Origin: Chromobotia macracanthus
Lineage: Eukaryota > Chordata > Actinopteri > Cypriniformes > Botiidae
Assembly: GCA_036877525.1 (NCBI GenBank)
Contig: JAZGTH010000040.1
Span: 4,044,001-4,108,000, forward strand
Length of the DNA stretch: 64,000 nt
Reading direction: 5' to 3'
How positions within the stretch are numbered: position 1 is the stretch's first letter; the number at the start of each line of letters is the position of its first letter. A model generated the notes under the pieces. The model saw nothing but the letters and a program-made list of their open reading frames with translations, searched no databases and was not told the origin of the DNA. Below, one piece after another: positions 13,171-28,100 of this stretch. The position numbers and the translations under genes are program-made.

Positions 13171-16100
13171 GTAAGTCCTGAATTTTCTGCTTCGGTTCAC
13201 ATCCCTCAATTTTGAAGCCATAGTGTGTAATCTTTTTGTCAGAGGCCCATTTACAAGTCACATGCTTAAAACTTCATCATTCAACATCTTGAGTCAGTGA
13301 GTTTTTATCGAATTACGTGAGATGGATTCAGTCAGATTGATTAATAAATCATTTAAATGGGCTTTATGAAGCTGTTTAAACAATTCATTGAAAAAACTGA
13401 CTCAAACAATGATTCATTAATTGGACGTCACTGCTGAGAAGGATATACCCAGCTAACAATTTTAGGTTGTAAGAACATTTCCCTAACGTTTCCATTAAGT
13501 AACAAAAATGTTAAAAAATGTTATTTTGAAATGTCTAGGAACATTCAAAACGTTCAGTATTAACGTTACTGCTTGGTTATAAGAACGTTATCCAAACTTT
13601 TTTAATTCTGTAACTTTTAAAACGTTCTACTAACAACTTAAGAATAACGTTTTTTATAATATATTACATTAAAAAATGTTCTACTAACATTGCTGCAAGA
13701 ACACTTTTACTGTGAGAAAACCTTTAGAGAACGTTCTGAGAACGTTCCCTTTTGGCTGGGTATATGCGGGACAAGCAGCTCCTCTTTGCATCTTCCAGAA
13801 ATGTTCTGTCTAGTGTCTGATCACCCCGGGGTTTGATGCTGATCTAAATAAAGCCTCATCTCCTCCAAGATGGCTGGAAACTAACAAGCATGCCTGTGAT
13901 AGCATTTCCTGGAGCAGCAAGCACCAATTGAAGATGTAATCCACAAGGCTGTTATCTGGGGGCAATTTTCTCATCATTTCACACACTATATAGTGATGGG
14001 GTAAAGAAGCTCTTTGCAGCCCTAGGGTGGATGTGCTTCATATCTGTCTGGGTCGCCCCACCCCAACGCTAGAAGAGAAAGAGACAAAGAAAAAGAGAAA
14101 AATTAAAAAAGAGGCAAAAAAACAGCTGCTATCTTTAATAAATGCTCATATTGAGGACTTAGGGAGACAAGACGTGAGACATCTTCTATAGCCTCCACTG
14201 CTAACTAGTCTGATTAATGAGAAGATAAGCTTCATAAACATTAATCAGAACTGTTATTTTATCTAGAGCAGGGGTCTCCAGTCCATGTTCCTGGAGGTCC
14301 ACAGACCTGTAGAGGTAGCTCCAACCTACTCCAACAAACCTGCCTGCCTTTTCATCAGCCCTAAAGACTATGATTAGCTGGTTTAAGTTAGGGTTGAAGC
14401 TAAACTGCAGGTCTGTGGACCATATTGAAGACCTCTGATCTTAAGAATTGTTGGGGAGGGTATATGTGTGTACGCACTTCACCAGTGGGAAAAGTGGCAT
14501 ACAAGTGGAGCGATTAATTTCATACAGATCTTTCACTGTTAATTGACTTGCATTGCAGCTGGAAGAACTTAGGAGAAGTTTGCTGCATCTGTTTATTGCT
14601 TTTTCAAGATGTACGAAGGCTTTTGCCACATTAAAGAGACACTGAGCAGCAATTTCAGCTCTATCTAAACTCATTCATCACAGCCTGATTGCAACGTCTG
14701 CTTTATCTCAGTAAACACGCCACAGTTGAAATCATGCTGCGGGACTCTGCACATGTGGAACGTTCCACCACAGCTTTCATTACTGCTCTGAGCTTTTGTC
14801 ATCACTGGGGTCACACAACACATACACACATACACAGATTGAATTTTACTCAGGTGACATGAGCTGCAACATTTTTGTAAAGGTAGACTGTATATTACAT
14901 CCAGTTCAGGTTTTATTGGCAAGACTATCTAAACTCTACTAACAGTTCTGCAGGGGTTGTAGGCTTTCTTATCCTTGAGATTGTGTCATTTAGACACACC
15001 TATTCTTCTGTTCAGTGACTTAATGGAGCAATTATGTTAATTATGTTTCTATGCACACATATGTAGTTTCTGTGTAGTCGGCCAGTTGAGCAATGTGCTA
15101 AACAAATGATGCTTAAAATTCCATGGGTTTGAATCCACTAGAATTGCATCACTTTTGTGTGCAGTAATTCAATGCAGTTAAAAATTATATTTTGTAGGTT
15201 ATTATTTTAGAGAGATGTTTGCTTACATTTTTATTGATCATGATAGCAGAAATTAATCAAATGATGGAGGAGAGCATTATAACCAGGCATATATTCAGAC
15301 GACAGTGGTGTAGTGGGGCTGTACACTCCCAGTAATGTATGCTAGATCGCAGTAGTCAACTGCATCCTCAACAACCCAGCACTCATATCCAACCCACAGG
15401 ATCAGCAAAAGCATCAACAGTGTCAACAAGTGGTCAGTTCATTCTTAGTGAATCCCCCTCAGACTGCATTATCATTACCTATCAGTAAAATTATGATCAC
15501 TTACAAACCTCAGTTGTGAGCACTGAGAGTCCCTGCTAGACCTCAGGAGCAGCAGAGCGTTTTTAATCTCTATGGGTTGTGATCAGTGTAAACCGAAGTG
15601 GATTCTGTATCACTGCGCCTCTTTAGAGAGACAAGGCAGCACTCGCATTCAGTAGCAAAATGAAGATGACGCATTCAGCAGCTAAATGCACATAATCAAT
15701 GGTGGCAATATTGTGCTCTTTCTGAAAACCTGGGAAAATAAGATTGCAGAAGCAGTTTCAGGATGAACTCTCACACATGCTGTTTTCACAGCAAGCAGAG
15801 GCTAGAGCACTATTATTATGTTCAAGAACAGGCAGATAGCTTTTATTCATACATCTCAAATGCTCATAAATATAAAATGCGAGGTGCTATCTTCACATAA
15901 TGTCGCCTCTGTACAATCTTTCTCGGGCACTGTTTGCACAGACAGAGCTGGTTCCATCCGGCCGTTTGCAGCAGTGCTCTGTAGACTATCTACAGTCCAA
16001 TTCTTCTCATGCAAGCCATAAAAACATCAACAAGGCAGGAATAAAACTAAAAAATCAAAGGAGTATTGGACCAGTTAGTAAACAAACTCATTCATTCACT

Positions 16101-19100
16101 GGGTTTTGGGAACATCTTTTTGCGCTTCAGGAAATCTAGGGAATGTTAACTCACAAATCCAATTTTTCTTTTCACAAATCCTTTCTAAATAAAAAAAGCT
16201 TTTAGATTTGATTTGAGGTAAGATTTACTTTTATTTTTTGTTTTCCGTACGTATCGAAACAGACTGCTGCCATGCCATATTTTTAAAATGGATTTCATCA
16301 GCTGACAGCCTTCCACGAAAACAAATAGAATCAAATCTGCCTCAGATCCCAGAGCAGTGAGGAATGTTACGTTCGACAGACTCGGCACTCAAAGTGCCCT
16401 TAATCTCACTGTCGGCGCTATTAAACGGAAAGTTTCTTTCTCTGATGTGACCTGCAGATTTTATGGAACCATTCGGGCTTGGAAGAGAGGATTGCTTGGC
16501 CTGATAACAGCATTCGCTTGGTTGATTGATGCCCAACTGCCACTCCTGAGATTAATGGCTGTGTGCCAGGCCCAGTCCTGTGTGTTCACAGTTAACCTTC
16601 TTCCTCAGCCTGAGCTCTGCTGCCCCGCCTCTTTCCATAGATTCTCCCATTAATGGATTATTATTTGTAAAAACTCAATCATTCCATTTTATTCTCCAAT
16701 CATCAATCAGACCGGAGGCCATTTGGCCTATTACGGGCAACGCATGGTGACCTGAAGCCGCCCGCTTTTCTCGCCTGGTGCGTGGACCTGTTAATTTAAT
16801 CCAGACGTTTTGTTTATTAGCTTTGGTCCATCCATTGAAACCTGGGTAATATTTGAATGGCCCAAGAAAGGCCACTCTTTAATAAGCCTAGTTTAGGAGA
16901 AAATGTCCGGCTACAATACTTGAGTGCCTCCAGCAGGCTGAAAGCAATAAAATTTGCATTTATATTGTGCTCTTTTGCATAACCTCAGCAGTGTCATTGC
17001 AGGGCATGACGGCAACATGCGTGGATGATTCAATGAGTTAATGAACGAAATAGAGGATTTGCATTTATAGTGTGAGACTCTGACTCCTGGCCAAAGCGGT
17101 TCCTCCTTTGTGTCCTGGCAATATGGGATTTCTCTGTTGACTCTGGCAGGTACAAGGTGTGCACATCCATCGGCAAAATACAGCGTGGCTTTTGTAGACG
17201 TACAGATGAGGTGAAAGGACCAATGCCGCGTTATTTGGATGCATATAAGCAATTCATATAAATAGGGTTCAGGTTTATTTGAAGTGTCGGAACAGTTCCA
17301 TCGTCTGACAGGCCACGAGGTTCAGCTGCTGCTGTACTCAGGCCAGCTGGAGCGTGGCCACTGGGCACATCAGAAATCAGGAATGCAAGGCTAGACAAGC
17401 AGGTAGAAGAAAGGGAGAAAGTGTTGCCATGGCGATGTGAAAGAGCTGAGGAGACTTTTCAGTCTTTGAATTGCCACTTAAAGCATCAGAGTGGAGTGAG
17501 GCAGATTTGCTAGTGAAAATGAAACACTCTTCAGTCTATCAGTTTGAGCTAAACAAATCTTAAGTACAATAGACCTTTTTTTGCACTTAGTGAAATGCTC
17601 TAGTTAGAACAAAATGTGATTTCAAAAGCTTTCATATGGCTGGTTTGATTCAGTAGTGACTGTTTGTTTGTGCGGTGACAATGAGCTGTTCAATTTATGC
17701 AGAGTTTTGCAAAAAATGACAGTAATCCAGTCTTCTGCACAGAAGAGCAGAAACACACCTGTATCAAGGCCCGGTGCACAACTGTGAGCGCAGCGAGTGT
17801 TTATATTGAATGATGGCAGGATTAAATATTTACGAACCCTTTATTTTGACTGCAGATTGCCTAATAAATCTGTTCTCTTTCCTTCATCAAGCACATGCCT
17901 TCAGCAGCATGAGAAAACAAATCGTAAATTAGAAAGTCTTTTGGTGGGCCCACATTAGTCTTTGAGCACCATGCATACAGACTGAGCTCCCTCCCAGCTA
18001 ACAATTTTGGGTTGTAAGAACGCTTCACTAACATTTCCATTAAGTAACCAAAAATGTTATTTTAAATGTTCAAGGAATGTTCAAAAAGTCAATGTTGTAT
18101 TAACATTATTGTTTGTTTATAAGTTATTCAATATAATGTTGTATATAATGTCATTCAAACATTTTATTCTGTAATTTTAAAATATTACACTAACAGCTTT
18201 TTTTAACATTTTTGATATATGGTATATAATGTATATAATGTAAAAAAAGTTGTTCTAACGGTACTGCAAGAACTTTTTTGATAACTTTGACAGAACTTTC
18301 AAAGAATGTTAGCCAACATTCTGAGAACGATCCCTGTTAGGTAGGCTGCCAACTCGAGCAGCGCATGTGCGTGAGTGTGTGTACAGCTGTGAATGTAGTG
18401 TGTTTGTCTGAGTATGATGGTGATGCCAGTAATGTCTTTACAGGAAAATCCATACGTAATGCTGAGGGCCAACCACCAGGAACTGGAAGGGAATGAGCGC
18501 TACGAGGGTTTCTGCGTGGACATGCTGAAAGAGTTGGCAGATATTCTGAAGTTCAATTACCGCATTCGGCTCGTCGGAGATGGTGTGTATGGGGTGCCGG
18601 GGGCCAACAGCACCTGGACGGGCATGGTGGGAGAACTCATCAGCAGGGTGAGTGATATCATGAGGAAGCAGATTATACTGCTTTACCGGGGATGTGTCCA
18701 GATGGGTGGCTTAAAATCTGATTGGCCATTCCAGATACCACTTTAAATTCGAAATTATGATTACCTTCCAGTTCAGAGGTGGGACTTTTAATAAAACCAT
18801 ATATAGTCAATACAATTTTAATGTTATTTTTGGTGGTACCTTTTAGTCCATTTGTGAGACAGCAATTTTCAGTCAGCAGTTTTCAGCAATTTAGAGCTCA
18901 AATCAGTTTACATTTATGCATTTGGCAGACACTTTATCCAAAGCAACTTAAAGTGCATTCAAGGTATACATTGTAAATAGATGGGGCACATCTAAATGAA
19001 GCAGAATGCATAAACTTGACACATTGCATTAAATATGCAGCACTCACGGTGCAAGATTGAATCCCAAGTCTGAGCACACCACTGTACCTTGCTCAGAGCC

Positions 19101-22100
19101 ACTTGTAACAATTAATTTGGTGTAAATTACATTCAAAGCACACCAGCTGTGCAGTTCAAGAATACATAGCTTAAAACAATCCGCTTTCCTTGTTGTAGCC
19201 CAGATCCTCATTTCAATAATTCATTTAAAGGAAGAGACCTTAAAGCTAGACTAAAAGTTGTTTCAGTTGTTTCCACGCAGGTGATCCAGATGAACCAGCG
19301 ATATTCATGTTTATGCCTCTCAGTTACAGGTCTGTCGTCCTAATGAATTTCAATTAGCCCATCTGATCCCAGAACAGATACAAACAGATGTGTTTAAAAA
19401 GACTCAGTGAAGCATGTAGAGTATTAATCTCATTCTGACAGCCGTTAACATCCACTTGATAGGATGAAATCTCACATGCTACGTATTCTGTTTAACTACA
19501 ATGCTTGCCCTTTTCAGCGGAAATGTTATTTATTTCAAAACACTTACAGCAGACTGCTGATTTATTTGTCTGTTTTTTGGCAGGCACCGCAGGGAGCAAA
19601 ACAAATTTTCCGAGAATTAACAAAAAGGCCACGGCGAAATTCATGTATATCCAGGGGATGGGGTCATAAACCAGAACTTTTCTTTTGTGGCTTCATTCTC
19701 TGGTACAAAACTGCAGTATGCTTTGAGAAGCTATCTGCCTTAATTCCACAAGCTGATGGAGGTCAAAGCTATTAGTGAAATAAAGAAAAAAGTGCCTGAT
19801 ATTATTATTGTCTCAGTTTGTTCCTTCAAAGTATAATGTATACAGTTGACCTGAAAAGTGTCCAGTGATTCTTATTGGTGAAGGGCTTCTGAAGGTGATG
19901 GGGTCATAATGTTGATTACAGTCAAGTGCTGTAGTTACAAGATAAGATATTATGTTAAAAATGTTTCTGTTATGATGAAATAATGATTATGAGCCTACAC
20001 TATAAACATACATTTCTAATATATGCAAAGGATGCAATAAACAATTATGAAAACTAGATTTAACACAGTGACCATGCAACTATCTGTTACCATTTTAACT
20101 AAATGCTAAATGAAAACAAAAGGAAGCTCTTTAATTTGGAACTGTTTAATTTGACCAGTTGCATGATTCCCCAAAACATCACAGTGCTGGTAGGCTATTT
20201 TCAGATATTTCGAAGTTTAAGGTGACATTTTTAAGGAGTAACCTCCTAAAACATCTTTACACTAAAAGTCTTGCACACCTCATCCCAAAGTGTTCGTGTT
20301 GGTCATGCTTTATGCAGTGCTACATAAAGGTGAGGACAGCATCTCAGCTGTCCTCAGAGTATTCAGTGTTTTCAATAGCAACAGATGAAGAATAAGCCTC
20401 AGTGGGAATCTGAAAAGCCACACAGGGAACTTAAGTCAATGTATTTTTCAGCAGTGATAGAGATGACATTGCCTCTCTCTCTCTCTCTCTCTCGCTCATA
20501 TTTTGGGGGGCATCGCTTTATGATTGAATTGAGTCAAAGCTAAAGGGAGGCAGTGAAAAAAATATCTTGTTGCATTATTTATTATTTGTGTCGGCGTCTC
20601 ATCGTGACCTCTCTTGAAATCTTGGTGCGGTCCAGTCATTAATATTAATACATAACGGGGCTGTCTGATGTTTGAGCGCCATTTATTGTCCTTGTTTTTG
20701 TTATGGGCGACATCTGTTTGAGAGATTTCTGTTCAGGAGGGACTGCGTAATTTCCTTGTTGAAGCATTAGCGTGATGTTTTGTTGTGTGAAGTGAGGTGT
20801 GCAGGAGTTTAAGCAGAGCTTTGGGCTGGAGCGGAACTATGAAGAGCTCTTGAAGATTAGCGCATGTGCGTGCTATTATTGTGAAATGAATCTTCGGGGA
20901 GCGGCTACTCAGGCGAGGGAAGCTCCTCTTTCGGCACCGCAGGTGGTTTGGTGAAGGTGAAGTATATGACAAGATAACAGCTTAACTGGTTGTTTATTCA
21001 GGTGATCATTATTATTCTGCAGAGACAAGTGGGTCAGTGTTCCTACTCGATTGATCAGAGGAAGTACGCTAGCGCCAATGTTTTTGCCCCTCGCTAATCT
21101 TCTCGCTCATTAGCTGTGTACCAGAAGATCTCTGCGAGTGACAGATCCATTCACTTTCTCCTGAATAAATCTCTTGCTTTTTGGATCTCAAAATAGCTCA
21201 GCCTTATTTGGCCCTCAGAGTTAAGATTCCTTTCCTGGCGCTAGTGAGATTGTTTCTTTTTACAGCAGTTCTCCAATATCCCATCACTCCTCCTGGAAAG
21301 GACAAAAAGCAGCGTATGGTAAGAGTGTGTCCCGCGGGAGTGTGAAATCTCTTGCAGATGCACTTTTCAGTGTTGTTTGACTAGTGGGATCGGCCACAGC
21401 ACCATGCCCAGCAGCACTGGATGCTGTGTCAAATGATTTGTCATGACAGTCTGGCCCTTTTCTGTTCTCACTTACTGTGGTCATGATCTGTCACACTCAC
21501 ACTATCTCCTTTGCCCTTCAGTATTCACCACAGTGCAGGTATTTGGACTGCAACCAGTTATTTTCTGGCTGTATAGAAAAAAACTGCTTAAAACAGGTGG
21601 TCAGGTTGGTTTTTGTACATGGTAGCTTGTATGTTACTGATCCAAGGTAGTCCACCTGCTCCAACCAGCTTGAAAACAATAGATTACCAAGTATACCAGC
21701 TGGTAAATGGTTTGCTTAGATCAAAAACCATTTTGAAGGTTGCTGCCATTTTAAGCTGATTTTGGATTATTTTTTTCAGCAGGAATTTCAATTTGATTGT
21801 TAAATCAAATTTGTTTGTTTGTGTGTTTTCTGTTTGGGTTGGAAAAAAAAAAAACCTGCCAAAATTGACGTTTAAATCGTGTAAAATTGTATAAATGTTA
21901 TTGCATTACATTCAAAATATCAAAACCAAGTGCTATTTATTTTTAGGAAAGACCAATTTAATTAAAATTACAATTTAATATGGCAAAGAAAAGTTGTTTG
22001 TTAGCAGATGGCACTTTATTCATAGATATTACAGTTATGCTTGAACTGCATCTTTATGTGTAAGTGCCATAAGCAGACTAACAGCTGTCATTATTTTGCA

Positions 22101-25100
22101 TGTGTTTCAGAAGGCTGACCTGGCTGTGGCCGCCCTGACCATCACAGCTGAAAGAGAGAAGGTCATTGATTTCTCCAAACCCTTCATGACTCTGGGGATC
22201 AGCATCATGTACCGCGTGCACATAGTAAGAACACCATTCCTCTTCCTAACAGATACTCCAGCATCAGAGACACCAGCCTCAAACATCAGCAGCACAGGCA
22301 GAGAGGGAAACAAATAGAGCAGTAGTTTGGGGCAGGGAGCCCAGAGTGTTACCACTGCTTTAGCAGATGGCACAGCGGTGTGAAAAGCTGATAAATGTAG
22401 TGCTTTCCTTCCCAATTTCAACTTCTCCTTATTGTGACTTGTATCTAATTCACACCAATAACACCCCGAGGTCTCACACACAGCAACAGTAAAGAATCCA
22501 ATAGCTCTTTATTTTTAAAGGCGTGTGTGCCATTAATCAAAGCCCCGCCCCAAACCCAAGGTGACATGATCTCTCTGTTGGCTAAATGCCGGATGAAACT
22601 GCTTGATGCAGCATGCGCAAACATTAATGTGATGTCCCAGTAGAGCATTTACACACATACACACACAATATAAGGCACACAAGCGCACACCAGCCCCCCA
22701 GCTCTGCTTATGCTGCTAATAGCCATTTCTGTGTGCGTCTTCATTGGTAGGAAGCACTTGGGGAAATCAATAGCACCAGGTGTGCAGCTATCTGAGAAAG
22801 AACCTCATAAGAACGTTTTTGAACCGCAGCGTGCAAACAAAACGGACTGTTGCTCATTTGCATACTTGCATGATGACCTTCTGCAGCAGGCACCTGGATG
22901 TGCTACAGAACACACACTGATGCCACGTTGTCCAGACTTTCTCAGCAGAGGGGTGGTGATAATATTGATGATGATGATGATGATCATTACTGTGATAATA
23001 GTGGTGGTGATGATAATTATAATTGTGATGATAGTGAAGAAATGTTTTGATATGTTTATGGATATGTTTGTTTGAGCATCCCAACCAGCACAATACAGCC
23101 TTAACCAATGGTGTGCTTTTAGTGCCACTGGAGGCACACAAATGACAAATCACAAAGCCAGGTGCACCGAGTGACTGTCAGATCAAAAGAACGCCCAGTG
23201 GCAACAGACGTAAGAGAAGTGTTAAATGGAGTTCACACAGGTAAAGCAGATAAAAGCCTGTTGTACAGTGTGTAGCTGTCCTCATGTTGGAAAGCCTTGA
23301 GATCTGGCCCATTCTGCTCTTCTCTGTCTCAGCAATGGCTTTTCATCTCTTCTTTTATCTGGGCGCCACAGTAATGCCGCTCTCAGTATCTGAATGCTTG
23401 TGCCCACGCTTGTTTAGGTTTCATCCACTTGTTATTGATCCAGAAGGCTTTGATTTTTACAAGGACCCTGTAGCTTATTTCAAACTTTAAATGAAATTCT
23501 TTGCTTGATCGATAATAATGGTAAGTGGAATCAAATATGGCCTCCAGCCTTGTTTTAATTACATGTTTAGAAGTACAATGGTATCTCTATATAGCCGTGT
23601 AATTGATGGTACAATAGAGAGTTTGATTGAACATTTGTCTATGGTCTTTGCCTCTTAAAGACAGGCAGGGCAGAAATGCACCATTTGTGTGTTTATTTAA
23701 ATGTAATACTTTAAACAGTAAAATGAAAATAAATCCTGACAACCAATCTTTAATTTAAAAGCTCAAGGACTCAAAATTTAATATCTAAATGATGTTTTAC
23801 AATAGCAAAGCTATGACAAGAATGTTTTCATATTTGTGTTAAGTGTTTGTGTGAAGTAAACATCAAACCAGGCAAAACCTCTAGGTGGCCTTTTGTGTTT
23901 TGGTATTTTTAATGATAATATTTTATACAAATATTTACTTGTCATTTAGAAGTAGAATTTGTCCTCTGCATTTAACCCATACACACCTATTGTATTGTGA
24001 ACACACAATACAAACCATGAACACACACACACCTGGAGCAGTGGGCAGCGATTCACTGCAGCACCCGGGAAGCAGTTGGGGGTAAGCTGTCTTGCTCAGG
24101 TTCTTTCCTGCAGGCATTGAGAATTGAACCTGCAACCTTCCAGTTACAAGTCTGACTCCAACCATTAGGCCACAGCATATAGTCAAGGTTCATTTCCTGC
24201 AGTTCTTGTTGTTTTGACAACAAATTCCCATGTGTCCATTACAGAAGAAGTGTCTGTAGGCATTTAATACACATCCTGTGAATCTCTCGTGTAGTGTGTC
24301 CAGGGACATGAAGACACTGGGTGTGGCTGAAGATGAAATAACTAATTAATGCAGTGAGTTAATTAGATTGTACAGGGATAATCACAAGCTGCCCCAAAGC
24401 AGCAGAGATGGAGTGTGTGTTTGTGTGTGGTCCTCATATTCACTACGTTATGGGGACCAAATGTCCTTTCACCCATTTGTTAGGTCCCCATGAGGGAACA
24501 AGCTTATAAATCATCCATAATGATCTTTCTGAAATAGCAGAACATTTTCTGTGATGGTTATGGCCATTACGTCTATGTCCCCCTCAGAACATAAAGCAGT
24601 CCACTCACTCACTTTCTTCACTGCTCTGTTCCAGCTGTGACAGGATCATGTTCCCAATGGCCACACGTTTTTCAGTGTGTCAGGGGCTGTAAGAGGGTCT
24701 TCTTCCCCTCTGTGGCTTTGAACTCTCTAGACTAACGGCTGAGCTTACCGTGTAATACAGTCTTCAAACACTGCGCTCCAGTGCTCCAGAATGACCTGTT
24801 GAACCATGTAATAATACAGAAAAATGCACATAGAGGAGGTATTCATATACTTAGTTTGACAGGCATGTTGGACATCCTGGCATGGCATTAGGACCGAATG
24901 CAATGATTGGATGAACATTTAATGGTCTTACACCTTCCACAGAAGATATAGTTTAAGTAGATAATTATAAATATATTTATACCACTTTACTTAGTGATTG
25001 CTATCAAGATGTGAAGAGACATTCAACCAGTATAAAAAAATGTTTCTGGAAAAGATCACCTACCCTGCCTTTAATTGTTAATTAAAAAAAAGTATAACAA

Positions 25101-28100
25101 GTATGAATCCAATTGAGTATGAATTACCAATAAGTGGAAGAGTTAATGAGATGGCCAAGAGAGATTGTATTTTTTGGGCACTGAATGTACTATATTTGAA
25201 AGAGAAATAATTTGTATATTTAAAGAAAAGTTTCAACAATTTCAAATTTGAGATTAATCATGTTAACTCCAAAAGCGTTGTCTTTTTTAGTCAATTAACC
25301 TTTAAAGAAGAATGACTCTGAATGGACTTTAGGCATGTATGTTTTTAAGTAATCCATAGCATGCAAGATAAATCTGGTAGGATTAGCATGCTAAATCCAC
25401 ACGTGCAGTGGCAGCTATCCAGCCCTCCTCTGTAATTTAATTTAACGTAATGCAAATGTTAACGAGGACCTGGTTAACTAGACACAGAGAACCCTGGTGT
25501 GAAAGGCTGGTTGTAGTTTAAAACAGGAGGTGGTGTGACCGCAGGCGGCACCTGCTGCTTTCTGCAGCCGCTGCTCATGGCTTTGTTTTGACACCATAAG
25601 CAGCAGCACTTGCCTCAGCGTGAGAAACTTTATTTCATAGCTCCTTTCCAGCAAATCAGAAACAAGAAATTACATAACACCACAGAGACCATAACAGAGC
25701 CTGCGGGGACACGGTAGAGAAGCGGGAACTGCCCTCCGCTGGTCTGATTTTTAAATGAGGAAGAATCTAGCTGTGTTCATTTGTTAAATAATCAAGGAAA
25801 GCTGCGCTGCCAAGCATGCTATGTGAGCAAAACAAGCTGTTAAAATGTGTGCGTAACCTGTGTTGTTCACCTTTGAAGCGAAAGTGCTTAGCATCCAGTA
25901 GTAACATATTTGCTCTCTTTTTCACAATTCCATGCTTTATTCCAGTGGGGTTTTGTGTTGCATAATGCTGATTGTGCTTTTGTGTAAACCTTCAAATTGA
26001 ATTTAGATAGGAGACTGTAAACACGGCAAATTGTAGCGGATTGCAGAGAGCCAGCACCACATTTAATGCTCCCCCCGTGAGCTCTATCCGCGAGTCCCAT
26101 TTGCGCCACGATACAATTATCTTCTCAAATCTCACACGACTGTGAGCACACACGCTCTGTCTCACACATGCAGGCTCTAGGCACGGTCCAATTTTCTCTG
26201 TCCCTCGACGTTGACTTGTCTGGTTTAGGGTACGGATGGATCACTGTTCCTGACTAGTTTAGCAACAACCAACTTGTTGATTAGTGAAGTTGACCAGGTC
26301 ATTTGGATTTTTTCAGTTCATATATTTTTAGCAGCTTTGCTTTACGCACCAGCCAAATATGCCAATGTCGTTTCAAAGTCTGATTCCCTGTGAGATTACG
26401 ACTCCCCTGTTTCTGGCTACTATGGTTAGGATTAGGTGTGGAATGGGCTTTTCTGATAGGAACCAGTCAGGTAGCAGCCTTGCTTGCCAATCAGAAGCAG
26501 GGGAGACAAAATCTCACAGGGAGTCAGATTTGATTACAACACCTGTCTGAATGTGTATGTCAGACTTAGTCTATTTTAAAAGGTGCGTCTATAAATTAAC
26601 ATTATCTAAAGTCCCCAGCTTTAAAAATGTCTTCATGAGACCCTCTTCATTTCATCCCATTGCGTAGCTGTTTTTAACACAAGAACATGTTCTTTTGTAA
26701 GGAACGCCTCCGGTCGGGATGAACCTGAAACCAGCCTTATTACACGTGAGCTTTCTAAAGACTGATTAGTAAACGAGTCCATTTTAAAAAAAACATTTGA
26801 ACTGCTCCTGAACCAGCCTGAGAGAGCCGGTTCTCTGTGTACCCACGGCAGACAGCCCTGCTTCAATTCATCGCTATAATTACAGCTTTTAGTGTCCAGT
26901 TCAACAGCAACGCAGTTCAATTGCACTAATATGGAGATGATTGCTGACACACATGAATTTTCAACCTGGTGCGAGTTGTGTAGCTCTAATAATTACTCAT
27001 TTCAGCACTATATTAAGCCTCACCTTTGAGGTCCGAGGCAAAAGTACCCCAAATGATGTGTGATGTTTGATATTCAGTTTGCTACTTTGTAAAATGCTCC
27101 AGGTTTGTGTGTGTATCCATTGCTATCGCTGTTCAGATCCACCATCTGTAAGACACCTGTGCTGTGTAGAGATTAGCCACGGTGCTTTTACACTAAGTTC
27201 CTCCCTGATAAGACACTGTTAAGTTGCTGACCACTGATTGTCAATGTACCTCCAGGAGAGATTTGACTTGTGTAGAGAATCAGCTCTTGTGTTCTGTTTC
27301 AACCGGTATCAACTGGATCTCCTGAGGTTGCCAAAATAGTTAGCAGACAGAAGATCAAGCACTGTGTTTGCCAGTCAGCCACAAACACGGAAGCTTTAAA
27401 CTCCCTAAATCTCTTCATCTTTCATTCTCAAGACTGTTTCTACTGATACTAATGACAGGATCTTGTGATACTAGTTCCAATGCCTTGATTCTGTGTTTGC
27501 TTTATAGGGAAGAAGACCAGGGTACTTCTCTTTTCTGGATCCTTTCTCTCCAGGGGTTTGGCTTTTCATGTTGCTGGCTTACCTGGCAGTCAGCTGTGTG
27601 CTATTTTTGGTGGCAAGGTAAATACTCAGCTCCACACTGACACCTGGAGGATCTTATTAGAGCCAACACCAACCTGAACGCTACCAGACATTTATTTATT
27701 TATTTATAACATTATGCCTTCTGGAAAGACAAGCTTACAGCATTGATTATTTCACTGATCCAGGCTCATTTATGTGTATGTTATAATATAGTTGTGTGGC
27801 TGGTCCACCAACATATTTGGGTGAAGGTGGTTTGTTGAAATGTTGTTGTTTCAGGATCAACATCCTTTGTTGGATGTGGAAAAACACTGAAACAATATTG
27901 CAATCAAATAATCATGGGTCAAAACCCTATTCCTAACCCTGGAATCTGATTGGTTGTTAGGAATGATGTACCAACAAGGATGCATTTATAGACATAGATT
28001 ATATTTGTATACTAAATTTACACTGGTTTATAAAAGAGACATTGTATTTTTTCATTCTAAAAAGCTTATTTTTTAAAAAACAGGCGTTTTGTGAGTTGTA

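Larger units (their letters stand above)
13171..18443 (+). other. grik4: grik4 intron
   Basis: This 5.3-kb intron holds two copies of one AACGTT-rich inverted-repeat element, at 13448-13760 and about 17993-18345, and a short element at 14271-14437. A long block of balanced composition at about 16340-17260 contains only shadow ORFs and resembles conserved non-coding DNA. No exon is visible. Confidence 0.8.
18648..22110 (+). other. grik4: grik4 intron
   Basis: 3.5 kb with no exon. It contains a HAmo-like SINE tail at about 18908-18975, a (CT)n tract at 20473-20493, a balanced block at about 20560-21130 with a TAATATTAAT core that may be conserved non-coding DNA, and a CTGCTGAAAAA-type repeat ending at 21782. 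Confidence 0.75.
22225..27507 (+). other. grik4: grik4 intron
   Basis: 5.3 kb with no exon. It holds a GAT/GTG-rich cryptic simple repeat (about 22960-23035), a tRNA-derived SINE (about 23945-24178), a degraded relative of the 32-kb and 35-kb repeat (about 24420-24600), a copy of the foldback repeat (about 24835-25080) and a 159-bp element with about 38-bp inverted ends (26374-26532). A block at about 25340-26130 could be conserved non-coding DNA. Confidence 0.75.

Noticed and set aside
16357..16653. 98-aa + strand ORF
   Set aside because: Residue use is not protein-like and the signal continues beyond the ORF on both strands, as in non-coding conserved DNA.
22805..23153. His/Tyr-rich and Ile-rich ORFs on the - strand
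   Set aside because: Artefacts of the GAT/GTG simple repeat.
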